Shown: piece after piece, positions 8,574 through 16,782 of the stretch | Numbering within the stretch: position 1 is the first letter of the stretch | How the letters are laid out: every line of letters starts with the position of its first letter | Assembly (NCBI RefSeq): GCF_000412335.2 | Contig: NZ_KE161030.1 | Span: forward strand, 1,428,031-1,492,030 | From: Cedecea davisae DSM 4568 | GTDB lineage: Bacteria > Pseudomonadota > Gammaproteobacteria > Enterobacterales > Enterobacteriaceae | Reading direction: 5' to 3' | Length of the DNA: 64,000 nt | The notes under the pieces: model-generated | What the model saw: only the letters and a program-made list of their open reading frames with translations | What the model was told of the DNA's origin: nothing | The model's database searches: none | Translations under genes and position numbers: made by a program

Positions 8574-9365
8574 TTAAGCCGTATAGCGTGGAGCCGGAAC
8601 GCCGGTGCGAGAAGCATCGAATATCGCCAGGCGTGCTTTTTCGTATGCCTCCCAGAGCTTTTCATCGTGCAGCGGCGGCATGGTGATGTTCTCGCCGTTA
8701 TCCAGCCCAACCAGCGAGGCGTCAACCATCTCTTCGGTGTTCATCACGGAGCCTTCTGGCAGAGCGGTCACCGGCACGCCGGAAAGCTCCCAGATTTCCG
8801 TGGCCGTCGCCGCAGGCAGCACGGCCTGAATGCGGATATTGGACCCCACAACCTCTTCCTGAAGCCCGCGAGTAAAGTTGAGAACATAGCCTTTGGTGCC
8901 GCTATAAACGGCGCTTCCGGCGCGAGCGTGCAGGGAAAGCACCGAGGCAATGTTAATCAGCGTGCCGCTGTTTTCGGCCTGGAATTTTGCCAGCGCCACC
9001 AGGCTGAGGCGGGTTAGCGAGGTAATATTCAGCGTAATATCCGCCTGATGCAGCTCAGCGCTCCCTTCGATAAAGGGGGCCAGATGGGCGGTTCCGGCGT
9101 TATTGATCAGCACGCCGATGCGCTGGTTATCACGCAGTGCCTGCTCAACGGCGACGATCCCTTCTTCGTTTGTCAGGTCTGCTTTTAGCGTGGTGACGTG
9201 AATGCCGTAGCGCGCCTCCAGCTTCTCAGCCAGTTCGAGCAGGCGATCTTCACGTCGGGCAACCAGCAGCAGGTCGTAACCCCTGGCGGCAAAGCGATCC
9301 GCATAAACAGCACCGATACCGGAAGACGCGCCGGTGATAACCGCGACAGAGTGGGCGTTAGCCAT
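8574..9365 (-). CDS. Short-chain dehydrogenase/reductase (SDR)
   Basis: 263 residues. The coenzyme motif TGASSGIG is at the N terminus, NNAG near residue 88, and the catalytic YSGTK (Y-x-x-x-K) near residue 154. SDRs use NAD(P) to oxidise alcohols or reduce carbonyls; the substrate is unknown. The ATG follows GAGGTG by four bases. Two copies of a 17-base palindrome lie directly upstream, and a third precedes the adjacent HxlR regulator, so it is probably the regulator's target. Confidence 0.9.
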   Translation of the reverse strand: MANAHSVAVITGASSGIGAVYADRFAARGYDLLLVARREDRLLELAEKLEARYGIHVTTLKADLTNEEGIVAVEQALRDNQRIGVLINNAGTAHLAPFIEGSAELHQADITLNITSLTRLSLVALAKFQAENSGTLINIASVLSLHARAGSAVYSGTKGYVLNFTRGLQEEVVGSNIRIQAVLPAATATEIWELSGVPVTALPEGSVMNTEEMVDASLVGLDNGENITMPPLHDEKLWEAYEKARLAIFDASRTGVPAPRYTA

Positions 9366-9399
9366 AAAGCACCTCGTAGAATGTTGTGTTGGGTTAATT

Positions 9400-9416
9400 G
9401 GTTTAATAATGAAACC
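9400..9416. promoter_or_regulatory. HxlR-type operator candidate, copy 1
   Basis: GGTTTAATAATGAAACC, a palindrome with GGTT/AACC arms around an AT-rich core, 35 bases upstream of the SDR start. The same pattern recurs at 9439 and 10005. Confidence 0.55.
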
Positions 9417-9438
9417 ATGTTCAGAATCTAGATATGTT

Positions 9439-9455
9439 GGTTCTATAATGCAACC
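9439..9455. promoter_or_regulatory. HxlR-type operator candidate, copy 2
   Basis: GGTTCTATAATGCAACC has the same 17-base layout as copy 1. The two copies are 39 bases apart, close to four helical turns. Confidence 0.55.
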
Positions 9456-9540
9456 AATTTGATGGGTATTTTTTGCTTATCTCGGGCGAATACGGCGGTA
9501 GAAAAACGAAGCGCCTGAATTATCAGGCGCATAGAGAAAA

Positions 9541-9981
9541 TTAGCGGGTCTGAATGGTGATGTCTTCGGCGGCCAGTTCGCGGCCATCTTCGGCCTGCAA
9601 AGTGAGTTTGCGAATAGGGCGGCGATGCTGTTTATCGACCAGCATGGTGCAGATTTCGTTTCGATCAAACAGGTTTTTCCCGCCCCACTGGGAAAGCGCG
9701 GCAAGCACGGTTTGCAACTCGCGCCCTTTGTCCGTCAAAACATATTCATTCCATGCGCTGCCGTCGGAGGCGGGGCGCACTTCGAGAATGCCGCTCTCTA
9801 CCAGCTGCTTAAGGCGCTGGGTCAGCATGTTTTTGGCGATCCCGAGGCTTTTTTGAAATTCGCCAAACCGCGCCATGCCGTTTAGCGCATCGCGCACTAT
9901 CAGCAATGACCACCAGTCGCCGATGACGTCCAGCGTGCGGGCAACCGAGCAGGCGCTGTCTTCGAGGCTTTTGCGTTTCAT
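9541..9981 (-). CDS. HxlR-family winged-helix transcriptional regulator
   Basis: 146 residues. The HxlR signature is present: C-x-VARTLDVIGDWWSLLIVRDA near the N terminus, then RFGEFQKSLGIAKNMLTQRLKQLVESGIL (helix-turn-helix and wing). Members are often redox- or aldehyde-responsive dimers with a conserved N-terminal cysteine, seen here at about residue 11. It lies upstream of the SDR gene in the same direction, with a 175-base gap holding two palindromes. A third palindrome lies in front of its own start, suggesting autoregulation and control of the SDR. Confidence 0.9.
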   Translation of the reverse strand: MKRKSLEDSACSVARTLDVIGDWWSLLIVRDALNGMARFGEFQKSLGIAKNMLTQRLKQLVESGILEVRPASDGSAWNEYVLTDKGRELQTVLAALSQWGGKNLFDRNEICTMLVDKQHRRPIRKLTLQAEDGRELAAEDITIQTR

Positions 9982-10004
9982 CTCTTCTCCCGGTGAAGTC
10001 GTAT

Positions 10005-10021
10005 GGTTCTATTATAAAACT
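10005..10021. promoter_or_regulatory. HxlR-type operator candidate, copy 3
   Basis: GGTTCTATTATAAAACT, sharing GGTTCTAT and the AAAC arm with copies 1 and 2, lies 24 bases upstream of the hxlR-type gene. The last base breaks the dyad. Confidence 0.4.
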
Positions 10022-10050
10022 TTTTCGCCGAAAAGATGAGCGCCAATTTG

Positions 10051-10953
10051 CTAGCGATAATGGGCCGTCAGCGCCTGCTTTAGCGCGGCTATCAGCCGAC
10101 GCTTCCATTCCACCGTGGAGGTGCGATATTGCAAAAACAGGCTGCCTTCGGCCTTGTCGCCGGACAGCGGCAAAGTAGAGAGGTGCTGTTTGTCGCTCAG
10201 GGTTTCAAACCACGGCGCGGGAACAATCGCCATCAGCGGCGCGCTGCGCAGCGCCGGAGCCAACTGACCGTAATCGCTACAGGTAAAAGCCAGGTGTCGG
10301 GCAAGCCCGGCTCGCGCCTGCTGGCGATCCAGCTCGTTGCTGGCCTGCGGCCACGGGTGGCAGTAGAAATGACTGAACTGCCCCAACTCCTCAAACGTTA
10401 GCGCTGTGCGTCCTTTAAGCTTGCCGTGTAGCGGCGAGCCATAAACGGCAATCAGGCGCGTGCTGCCAACCCGTTCATAGTGCAGGGCGCTCACGCTTTT
10501 TTGGTGATCGCCAATCGCGACCAGTAAATCTATTTTTCCTTCCAGCAGTTCGTCACGCCAGGCGCGCCGTTCAAAGGGCAGGCATTCAATGATTGCCCCC
10601 GCCTGGTGTCCTTTGCGCGCCAGCTCCGGCGTGAGAAGCACGTTGAGCGCCGGGGGCAGCACTACGCGAAAGCGCCGCTCCTCGCCATTTTCTTCGCCAA
10701 ACAGTTCTTCGTTGAGGGAGATAAAAAGCGGAATAAGGCGGTCTTTAATCGCCAGCGCAAAAGGCGTGGGAACCTGTGAATTGCCTTCCCGACGGAATAG
10801 AGGATCGCCGAGGGATTCGCGCAGGCGGGCGAGGGCATGGCTTACCGCCGACGGGCTAAGCGCCAGCTTCTGCGCAGTACGGCTGGTGGAGCCGGTGGTG
10901 AGCATCACGTACAGCACTTTGAGCAGATTCATATCTAATTGCAGGATGTTCAC
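10051..10953 (-). CDS. LysR-family transcriptional regulator
   Basis: About 300 residues when started at the GTG at 10953 (NILQLDMNLLKVLYVML, the usual LysR beginning). The frame stays open to a GTG at 10974, and an ATG at 10930-10932 is another option. The N-terminal helix-turn-helix reads STSRTAQKLALSPSAVSHALARLRESLGDPLF. The remainder is the effector-binding domain. It is divergent from the metallo-beta-lactamase-like gene with a 73-base gap, the standard layout for a LysR regulator and its target. Confidence 0.88.
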   Translation of the reverse strand: MNILQLDMNLLKVLYVMLTTGSTSRTAQKLALSPSAVSHALARLRESLGDPLFRREGNSQVPTPFALAIKDRLIPLFISLNEELFGEENGEERRFRVVLPPALNVLLTPELARKGHQAGAIIECLPFERRAWRDELLEGKIDLLVAIGDHQKSVSALHYERVGSTRLIAVYGSPLHGKLKGRTALTFEELGQFSHFYCHPWPQASNELDRQQARAGLARHLAFTCSDYGQLAPALRSAPLMAIVPAPWFETLSDKQHLSTLPLSGDKAEGSLFLQYRTSTVEWKRRLIAALKQALTAHYR

Positions 10954-11026
10954 AAGGTCGCATCTCAATTGCACAGCATTAAATTACCGGAGATTATACT
11001 GCGGCTCCTGACAAAAAGGAGAAACC

Positions 11027-11911
11027 ATGAAGCGTTCCACCCTGCTATTTACCTGCCTGATATCCGCAATTTCCCTCGACGGTTATGCTGCTCTTGATCC
11101 GGCTCAGCCGCTTTGTGCCGCGCCGCCGTACGCCTTATTTGAAACGTGGGCTAAACCAGTGAAGCCGTTTCGTATGGCAGAAAACGTCTGGTACGTTGGG
11201 ACAGAAAACCTCTCTTCAATCCTTATCACTACGCCAAAGGGACATATTCTGGTGGATGGGGCTCTCGACGCCAGCGCGGCGGGGATTAAGCGTAATATCG
11301 CCGAACTTGGTTTTGATATCCGCGACGTTCGCTTCATTCTTAACAGTCATGCGCGTCTTGACCAGGCCGGAGGCATCGCCAGGCTGAAAGCGTGGAGCGG
11401 GGCGCAGGTCATTGCCAGCGTGGCGAATGCAAAACAGCTGGCGCTTGGCGGTAAAGAGGATTTTGCCCTTGGCGACGCGCTGCCTTTCCCTGCGGTAACA
11501 GTGGATAAAACGGTGGTTGATGGCGAAACGCTCTCGCTGGGCGGCGTCACGTTCAAAGCTCTGTTAACCCCCGGACATTTGCCGGGGAGCACTTCATGGC
11601 TGTTTACCCTGCCGGAGGGTAAAAAGCTGATTTACGCCGATAGCCTGGCAACGCCGGATTATTATCTGGTGAACAACAAAAACTACCCGACGCTGGTAAG
11701 CGATATCCGGGGGAGTTTTGCCACACTTGCCGCGCAGCAGGTGGATATTTTTGTCGCTAATAAAGGGGAGCGCTTTGCTCTCGCCGCTAAGCAGGCCAAA
11801 CTTGCCGCCGGAGATAGCAATGCATTTATCGACCGGACTGGTTTACAACGCTATGTGGACCAATCTCGCCAGCGCTTTGAATTACAGCTGAAACAACAAA
11901 CGGAACAATAG
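11027..11911 (+). CDS. Subclass B3 metallo-beta-lactamase-like protein with R-Q-K metal site
   Basis: 294 residues with a signal peptide (MKRSTLLFTCLISAISLDGYA) and a strong AAGGAG ribosome site. The B3 fold is clear: NSHARLDQAGGI near residue 106 aligns with the canonical SHAHFDHAGGI, and TPGHLPGSTSW near 181 is almost canonical. However, of the zinc ligands His118 is Arg (R110 here), His121 is Gln (Q113), and His263 is Lys (K246, in VANKGERF). His116, Asp120 and His196 equivalents remain. I recall an enterobacterial B3 subgroup with this R/Q/K pattern being described; activity cannot be inferred from sequence. Confidence 0.85.
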   Translation: MKRSTLLFTCLISAISLDGYAALDPAQPLCAAPPYALFETWAKPVKPFRMAENVWYVGTENLSSILITTPKGHILVDGALDASAAGIKRNIAELGFDIRDVRFILNSHARLDQAGGIARLKAWSGAQVIASVANAKQLALGGKEDFALGDALPFPAVTVDKTVVDGETLSLGGVTFKALLTPGHLPGSTSWLFTLPEGKKLIYADSLATPDYYLVNNKNYPTLVSDIRGSFATLAAQQVDIFVANKGERFALAAKQAKLAAGDSNAFIDRTGLQRYVDQSRQRFELQLKQQTEQ

Positions 11912-12003
11912 GACTTTTTGCGATCCGGCAGGCAGGAGGGGCGTCATTTTTCTGTCACAATATATTCTTTACAATTCGTTAATAACTCCCTGAGGAATAA
12001 GTA

Positions 12004-13248
12004 ATGAAGAAGAAAATTGTCGCCTCATTGCTTGCCATCGCCTGTATTGCCCCGGGCGTGGCAAAAGCGGAAGCCGCGCCGGAAGGTTACCAATTGCAGC
12101 AGGTGCTGCTGATGAGCCGCCATAACCTGCGCGCTCCGCTGGCCAACAACGGCAGCGTGCTGGAGCAGTCTACCGCTCAGGCCTGGCCTGAGTGGGACGT
12201 GCCGGGCGGGCAGCTCACCACCAAAGGCGGCGTGCTGGAAGTCTATATGGGCCACTACGTGCGTGAATGGCTGGCGGACCAGAAGCTGGTGACCAGCGGC
12301 GAATGCCCGGCGCCGGAAAGCGTTTATGCCTATGCCAACAGTCTGCAACGTACCGTTGCGACAGCCCAATTCTTTATTACCGGCGCCTTCCCGGGCTGCG
12401 ACGTACCGGTGCACCATCAGGAAAAGATGGGCACCATGGACCCGGTGTTTAACCCGGTTATCACCAATGCATCGCCTGAGTTTAAAGAGAAAGCGGTGCA
12501 GGCGATGGAGAAGCAGCGCACCGAATACAAGCTGACCGACAGTTATAAACTGCTGGAGCAGATTGTTAGCTTCAAAGACTCGCCGACCTGCAAAGAAAAA
12601 CAGCAGTGCGATTTAACCGGGCCGAAAGATCAATTCAGCGCCAATGCGACTCAGGAGCCGGGCGTCAACGGCCCGCTGAAAACCGGGAATGCGCTGGTGG
12701 ATGCTTTCACGCTGCAATACTACGAAGGTTTCCCGATGGACCAGGTGGCCTGGGGAAAAATCAAAACCGCCGAGCAGTGGCGCGTGCTTTCCCAATTGAA
12801 AAACGGCTACCAGGACACGTTGTTTACCTCGCCGGAAGTGGCACGTAACGTGGCTGCGCCGCTGGTGAAATACATTCAGAACGCGCTGACGAGTAAAGAA
12901 GCGGCCACCGGGCCGAAAGTGACGCTGATGGTCGGCCATGACTCGAATATTGCCTCTCTGTTAACCGCTTTGCAGTTTAAGCCTTATCAGCTGCCGGGGC
13001 AGTATGAGCGCACGCCAATCGGCGGCAACATTATGTTCCAGCGCTGGCACGACAAGAACAACAACCGCGACCTGCTGAAAGTGGAATACGTTTACCAGAG
13101 CGCAGAGCAGCTGCGTAACGGCGAGGTATTAACTCTCCAGCATCCGCCAAAACGCGTCACTTTGCAGCTGGAAGGCTGCCCGACCGATGCGAACGGTTAC
13201 TGCTCGTGGGATAAATTTAGCGAAGTGCTTAGCCAGGCTGTGAAGTAA
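12004..13248 (+). CDS. agp: Periplasmic glucose-1-phosphatase
   Basis: 414 residues with a signal peptide ending near KAEA. It belongs to the histidine acid phosphatase family: the N-terminal MSRHNLRAP carries the nucleophilic His, and [11 protein letters not shown] carries the proton-donor HD. Close to E. coli Agp along the whole length. It hydrolyses glucose-1-phosphate in the periplasm so the glucose can be used. The agp-yccJ-wrbA order is as in E. coli and marks the start of the conserved backbone. Confidence 0.97.
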   Translation: MKKKIVASLLAIACIAPGVAKAEAAPEGYQLQQVLLMSRHNLRAPLANNGSVLEQSTAQAWPEWDVPGGQLTTKGGVLEVYMGHYVREWLADQKLVTSGECPAPESVYAYANSLQRTVATAQFFITGAFPGCDVPVHHQEKMGTMDPVFNPVITNASPEFKEKAVQAMEKQRTEYKLTDSYKLLEQIVSFKDSPTCKEKQQCDLTGPKDQFSANATQEPGVNGPLKTGNALVDAFTLQYYEGFPMDQVAWGKIKTAEQWRVLSQLKNGYQDTLFTSPEVARNVAAPLVKYIQNALTSKEAATGPKVTLMVGHDSNIASLLTALQFKPYQLPGQYERTPIGGNIMFQRWHDKNNNRDLLKVEYVYQSAEQLRNGEVLTLQHPPKRVTLQLEGCPTDANGYCSWDKFSEVLSQAVK

Positions 13249-13257
13249 AACTCAAAT

Positions 13258-13280
13258 CTGCCCCCGGAGCCGGGGGCAGA
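13258..13280. terminator. Hairpin between convergent agp and yccJ
   Basis: CTGCCCCCGG and CCGGGGGCAG form a ten-pair stem with a tiny loop; flanking T-rich tracts are weak, so termination efficiency is uncertain. Confidence 0.6.
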
Positions 13281-13288
13281 ACGCGCGG

Positions 13289-13516
13289 TCAAACGTTTTT
13301 ACGCTCTATGGTTTGCTCTCCCCAGAACAGGGAGTCCTTATCCGTTTTGGCAAAGGCAAGCGGCAGTACCTCGTCGCTTCCTTCTTCCCAGATTTTTTCA
13401 GCCAGCTTTTCATCATATTTCGCCAGCTCAAAAATGGCTTCTGCAATCTCCGGTGAAGTATTGCGTAAGCTTGCCCACTCGCCTACGTGATGCGCTTTCG
13501 CTTGTGTCGATGTCAT
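13289..13516 (-). CDS. yccJ: YccJ family small protein
   Basis: 75 residues, the same length as E. coli YccJ and nearly identical over the C-terminal half ([20 protein letters not shown]). Function is unknown. It lies 15 bases downstream of wrbA on the same strand and is cotranscribed with it in E. coli, as part of the general stress response. Confidence 0.95.
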   Translation of the reverse strand: MTSTQAKAHHVGEWASLRNTSPEIAEAIFELAKYDEKLAEKIWEEGSDEVLPLAFAKTDKDSLFWGEQTIERKNV

Positions 13517-13531
13517 GCGAACCTCCAGAAC

Positions 13532-14128
13532 TTAACCTTTGAGTTTTACCGCCAGGCCTGCCACGTATTCACCCTGATAGCGGGCGATGGCCAGCTCTTC
13601 CTGGCTTGGCTGGCGTGAACCGTCGGCACCGGCAATGGTTGTCGCGCCGTAGGGCGTGCCGCCGTGAACCTGAGAGACATCAAACAGCTCCTGCGCGGCG
13701 TAGCCGATAGGCACAATCACCATCCCGTGATGAGCAAGGGTAGTCCAGGTTGACGAGATTGTGTGTTCCTGGCCGCCGCCGGTTCCCGTAGAACTGAAAA
13801 CGCTGGCAAGTTTGCCGTAAAGCGCGCCGGAGGCCCAAAGCCCGCCGGTTTGATCGAGGAAGGTTCGCATTTGCCCGGCCATATTGCCAAAGCGGGTAGG
13901 GGTGCCGAAGATAATTGCATCGTAGTCGGCAAGCTCTTGCGGGGTAGCGACCGGCGCGGTGTGGGTTTTACCGCCTGCTTTAGCAAAGGCCTCGGGTGCC
14001 ATGGTTTCGGGGACTCGCTTTACCGTTACTTCGGCGCGATCGATTTTTTGCGCACCTTCCGCCACGGCTTTGGCCATGGTTTCGATGTGTCCATACATTG
14101 AATAATAAAGCACCAGAACTTTAGCCAT
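13532..14128 (-). CDS. wrbA: NAD(P)H:quinone oxidoreductase WrbA
   Basis: 198 residues, the E. coli length. A flavodoxin-like FMN phosphate-binding loop is at the N terminus ([14 protein letters not shown]), and [24 protein letters not shown] is the WrbA-specific active-site segment. It is a tetrameric FMN enzyme that reduces quinones by two electrons, limiting semiquinone formation in stationary phase. Its upstream region holds one copy of a 39-base direct repeat that bounds an inserted cassette. Confidence 0.97.
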   Translation of the reverse strand: MAKVLVLYYSMYGHIETMAKAVAEGAQKIDRAEVTVKRVPETMAPEAFAKAGGKTHTAPVATPQELADYDAIIFGTPTRFGNMAGQMRTFLDQTGGLWASGALYGKLASVFSSTGTGGGQEHTISSTWTTLAHHGMVIVPIGYAAQELFDVSQVHGGTPYGATTIAGADGSRQPSQEELAIARYQGEYVAGLAVKLKG

Positions 14129-14200
14129 CTTGCTTCACTCCTCAGTTGAACTGCAGTTTTTGTCTGCGTTCCTTTAAAGATATGACCTGTGGCCGAGAGT

Positions 14201-14239
14201 GCAAACCTGACTGGCTTTTCCATGATATATCACAAGCGG
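14201..14239. repeat. 39-base direct repeat, left copy
   Basis: Begins GCAAACCTGACTGGCTTTTC and ends CACAAGCGG. It is identical to 15169-15207 except for one A/T difference at its 22nd base. The pair bounds the 52-codon ORF and GNAT gene. This copy lies in the wrbA promoter region. Confidence 0.9.
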
Positions 14240-14295
14240 CGGTGATTATTATTTTGACTCAGGAGGGGCTGCCTATCGTTTTAGCACTGAATCGG

Positions 14296-14325
14296 TTGAC
14301 GTATTTGTCAGTGACCGCTTAAAAT
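14296..14325 (+). promoter_or_regulatory. Sigma70-type promoter of the GNAT cassette
   Basis: TTGACG and TAAAAT are separated by 18 bases, about 50 bases before the 52-codon ORF. It could give the cassette its own transcription start. Confidence 0.5.
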
Positions 14326-14376
14326 TGCACCAACTTTAAGCAACCGATTCCACACAGGCAAACCGGGGAGGTAGCG

Positions 14377-14535
14377 ATGGCAATTACCAGCAGTATGTTT
14401 GGCCGTACTATCCTGACGGGTAAAGACGCCGAACAAATGCTCAGGCAAATGAGCAATTTTAAACCCAATGAAAATGCGAAGCGTTCGTTACAGGAGGCTC
14501 GCGCCTTACGTGAAAAAATGTCTAAACCTGGATAA
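14377..14535 (+). CDS. Small 52-residue protein, possible truncated antitoxin
   Basis: ATG with GGGGAGGTAGCG upstream, a good ribosome site. The protein begins MAITSSMFGRTILTGKD, followed by a helix-prone, charged stretch (QMLRQMSNFKPNENAKRSL). The layout 'small residue-D-x-x-x-x-L...P-N...L' resembles the C-terminal, toxin-contacting part of DUF1778 antitoxins that partner GNAT toxins, but the ribbon-helix-helix DNA-binding part is missing. It lies 26 bases before the GNAT gene. Assignment is tentative; it may be an unrelated small protein. Confidence 0.5.
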   Translation: MAITSSMFGRTILTGKDAEQMLRQMSNFKPNENAKRSLQEARALREKMSKPG

Positions 14536-14561
14536 TTTCACCTAATTAGAGTGTTAGCGAC

Positions 14562-15134
14562 ATGGATGATGCGGCACGGACTGACCTTAAAATCTTACCT
14601 TTAAATCAATTTCATCATCACAAAAATTTCAAGAGCGGTGGTGAGCAGTTCCAGCCTCTAAAGACTTTCCTCCAACAAGATGCTCTCCTGTTTCAGGATG
14701 CATGTATCGCTCAGAGCTACGTGGTTATTGATGATAATGCACGCATTGATAAGACTAAAAATAAGTATTTTTTTCCTTATAGAGTATTGGGTTACATCAC
14801 TCTGACCTGTAGCCAGGTTAACTTAAAGGATTATCACCTCGGGGATTGCGCGCGAGCTGAAAGATATGAGTTTCTACCTGCGGTAAAGATTGCCCGTTTG
14901 GCGGTAGATGCGAGAAGCCGGGGATTGGGCATTGGCGCTATGCTTTTTGGTTTTGCCTTATCAATGTCGTTAGATGATATCCGTCCGCTGGTTGGTTGCA
15001 GGTTTCTAATTACGGATTCCAAAAGGAATGCTATGGACTTCTATAACCGACAAGGAATGGAATTACTTGATACAGAGGAAAACCATTCGGCAAAGCATCC
15101 CATCATGTTTGTAGATCTGCACACGCTGCTGTAA
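14562..15134 (+). CDS. GNAT-family N-acetyltransferase, TacT-like
   Basis: 190 residues. The acetyl-CoA pyrophosphate loop reads LAVDARSRGLGIGAMLF (Q/R-x-x-G-x-G/A). The N-terminal part, NFKSGGEQFQPLKTFLQQDA then SYVVIDD and VLGYITLTCSQV, follows the layout of TacT/AtaT-type toxins, which acetylate aminoacyl-tRNA. Lower GC than neighbouring wrbA and rutR, and the whole cassette lies inside a 39-base direct repeat, suggesting acquisition. No ordinary DUF1778 antitoxin is present, only the 52-residue ORF upstream. It could also be a non-toxic acetyltransferase. Confidence 0.7.
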   Translation: MDDAARTDLKILPLNQFHHHKNFKSGGEQFQPLKTFLQQDALLFQDACIAQSYVVIDDNARIDKTKNKYFFPYRVLGYITLTCSQVNLKDYHLGDCARAERYEFLPAVKIARLAVDARSRGLGIGAMLFGFALSMSLDDIRPLVGCRFLITDSKRNAMDFYNRQGMELLDTEENHSAKHPIMFVDLHTLL

Positions 15135-15168
15135 TTAACTTATAAAGTTCAAATCGTTATACCGCCCT

Positions 15169-15207
15169 GCAAACCTGACTGGCTTTTCCTTGATATATCA
15201 CAAGCGG
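15169..15207. repeat. 39-base direct repeat, right copy
   Basis: Matches 14201-14239 at 38 of 39 bases, 968 bases away in the same orientation. It lies 35 bases after the GNAT stop codon. The following 268 bases up to ymdF hold no convincing gene; CTAGACTT near 15368 resembles a stationary-phase (sigma-S) -10 element for ymdF. Confidence 0.9.
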
Positions 15208-15475
15208 GAGCAGCATGGCTGCCCTGTAGCATCAGCTCACATTTTTTAGCCTGTTTTTTAATCAGGGATAAGAGGGCCTTATGGCCGCAAAGCGGAGAGC
15301 CGGTCGGTTTTCGCCGACGCGATGTTTCCAAATGTTGCTGATGGCCGGGCAGGAGGCTGAGCTGCACTAGACTTAGTTCCACGCGGTGACAATAACGGCC
15401 AGTCCGTTTTGCCGCGCGGTGAAAGAATCCTCTTTTATCGAATGCAAAATGATGTCCTATATCCGGAGGTTAGAA

Positions 15476-15652
15476 ATGGCAAACCATCGTGGTGGTTCAG
15501 GTAATTTCGCTGAAAACCGTGAAAGAGCATCAGAAGCAGGTCGTAAAGGTGGTCAGCACAGCGGCGGTAATTTCAAAAACGATCCGCAGCGCGCCTCAGA
15601 AGCCGGCCAGAAAGGGGGCAAAAACAGCCACGGCAGTAGCAAAAGCAAGTAG
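15476..15652 (+). CDS. ymdF: KGG-repeat stress-induced protein YmdF
   Basis: 58 residues from the ATG at 15476, preceded by a perfect GGAGGT. It contains the KGG motif repeats GRKGGQHSGGNF and GQKGGKNSHG of the con-10/GsiB-like stress family and is near identical to E. coli YmdF. Very hydrophilic and glycine-rich, with no membrane segments. Members are RpoS-controlled and have been tied to motility and stress tolerance; the biochemical role is unclear. Confidence 0.95.
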   Translation: MANHRGGSGNFAENRERASEAGRKGGQHSGGNFKNDPQRASEAGQKGGKNSHGSSKSK

Positions 15653-15704
15653 CCGCAGCTTCTCCAGATGCATGATGGATCAATCCTCATGCTGAATTTG
15701 CCCT

Positions 15705-15733
15705 GACCGCCGGTTTTCCGGCGGTTTTTTTGT
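15705..15733 (+). terminator. Rho-independent terminator after ymdF
   Basis: ACCGCCGG and CCGGCGGT form an eight-pair stem with a TTTT loop, then seven T. Confidence 0.9.
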
Positions 15734-15790
15734 TTCCCCGTTGCAACAAAATGTGACTGGCCGCAGTATAGAGCCTCAACTCTTATTTTG

Positions 15791-16744
15791 ATGTTCCCGG
15801 TCCCGTTCATGTCTGCGCCATTAAGCCGTTATAAATTTTCCGTTAAGCCGCAAGAAGCCCTGCTGATCCTGATAACCATGTTCTGGGGCGGGACGTTCCT
15901 TGCCGTTCAGTACGCCATGACGATGAGCGATCCGTTCTTCTTTGTCGGCCTGCGTTTCGCTACTGCCGCCGCTGCGGTGGGGCTGCTGTCGTTAAAATCG
16001 CTGCGCGGCTTAACTTGGCTGGAGATTAAAGCGGGGGTGATGATTGGCGTCGCCATCGCCATCGGTTATAGCATGCAGACCTGGGGGTTACAGACCATTC
16101 CCAGCAGTAAATCGGCCTTTATTACCGCGATGTATGTACCGGTGGTGCCGCTATTACAGTGGCTCTGCCTTGGCCGTATGCCGGGGCTGATGTCGTGGAT
16201 TGGCGTGGGGCTGGCGTTTATCGGGCTTATTTTTCTTGCCGGGCCGGAAGGCACCAGCCTGGCGCTGGGGGCCGGGGAAATCATCACGCTTATCGGCGCG
16301 GTTGCGATTGCCGCAGAAATCATTCTGATTAGCGCCTGGGCGGGCAAGGTGGATATTAAACGGGTGACCGTGGTTCAGCTGGCTACCGCTTCGCTTGTCT
16401 CTTTTGCCGCAATGGTTCCGGCGGGGGAGAGCGTGCCGGTGTTCTCGCCGGGACTGGTGATTATTGCTCTGGGACTGGGTATTTTCAGCGCCATTATTCA
16501 GGTCACGATGAACTGGGCGCAGCGCAGCGTTTCGCCAACCCGGGCGACCGTAATTTATACCGGCGAGCCGGTTTGGGCCGGCATCTTCGGGCGTATTGCA
16601 GGCGAGCGCCTGCCGGTACTGGCGCTGGTGGGGGCGGCGCTTATCGTGCTTGGCGTACTGGTGAGCGAGCTGAAGCTAAAGCGTAAGAAAGCGGCAGTTA
16701 AGCCCCAGGGCTGGAAGGAAGATACCGGAGACGAGAGCGCCTGA
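15791..16744 (+). CDS. EamA/DMT-family inner-membrane transporter
   Basis: 317 residues from the ATG at 15791; an ATG at 15809 is equally possible because neither has a clear ribosome site. About ten hydrophobic segments form the two EamA repeats, with FWGGTFLAVQYA at the start of repeat one and a Lys/Arg-rich cytoplasmic tail. Members export amino acids or metabolites; the substrate is not known. It takes the place where rutABCDEFG lies in E. coli, immediately upstream of rutR, and runs in the same direction as rutR. Confidence 0.88.
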   Translation: MFPVPFMSAPLSRYKFSVKPQEALLILITMFWGGTFLAVQYAMTMSDPFFFVGLRFATAAAAVGLLSLKSLRGLTWLEIKAGVMIGVAIAIGYSMQTWGLQTIPSSKSAFITAMYVPVVPLLQWLCLGRMPGLMSWIGVGLAFIGLIFLAGPEGTSLALGAGEIITLIGAVAIAAEIILISAWAGKVDIKRVTVVQLATASLVSFAAMVPAGESVPVFSPGLVIIALGLGIFSAIIQVTMNWAQRSVSPTRATVIYTGEPVWAGIFGRIAGERLPVLALVGAALIVLGVLVSELKLKRKKAAVKPQGWKEDTGDESA

Positions 16745-16782
16745 GCTATAATTCATGCCAGCGACTAACAAGGAGAGCTTGC

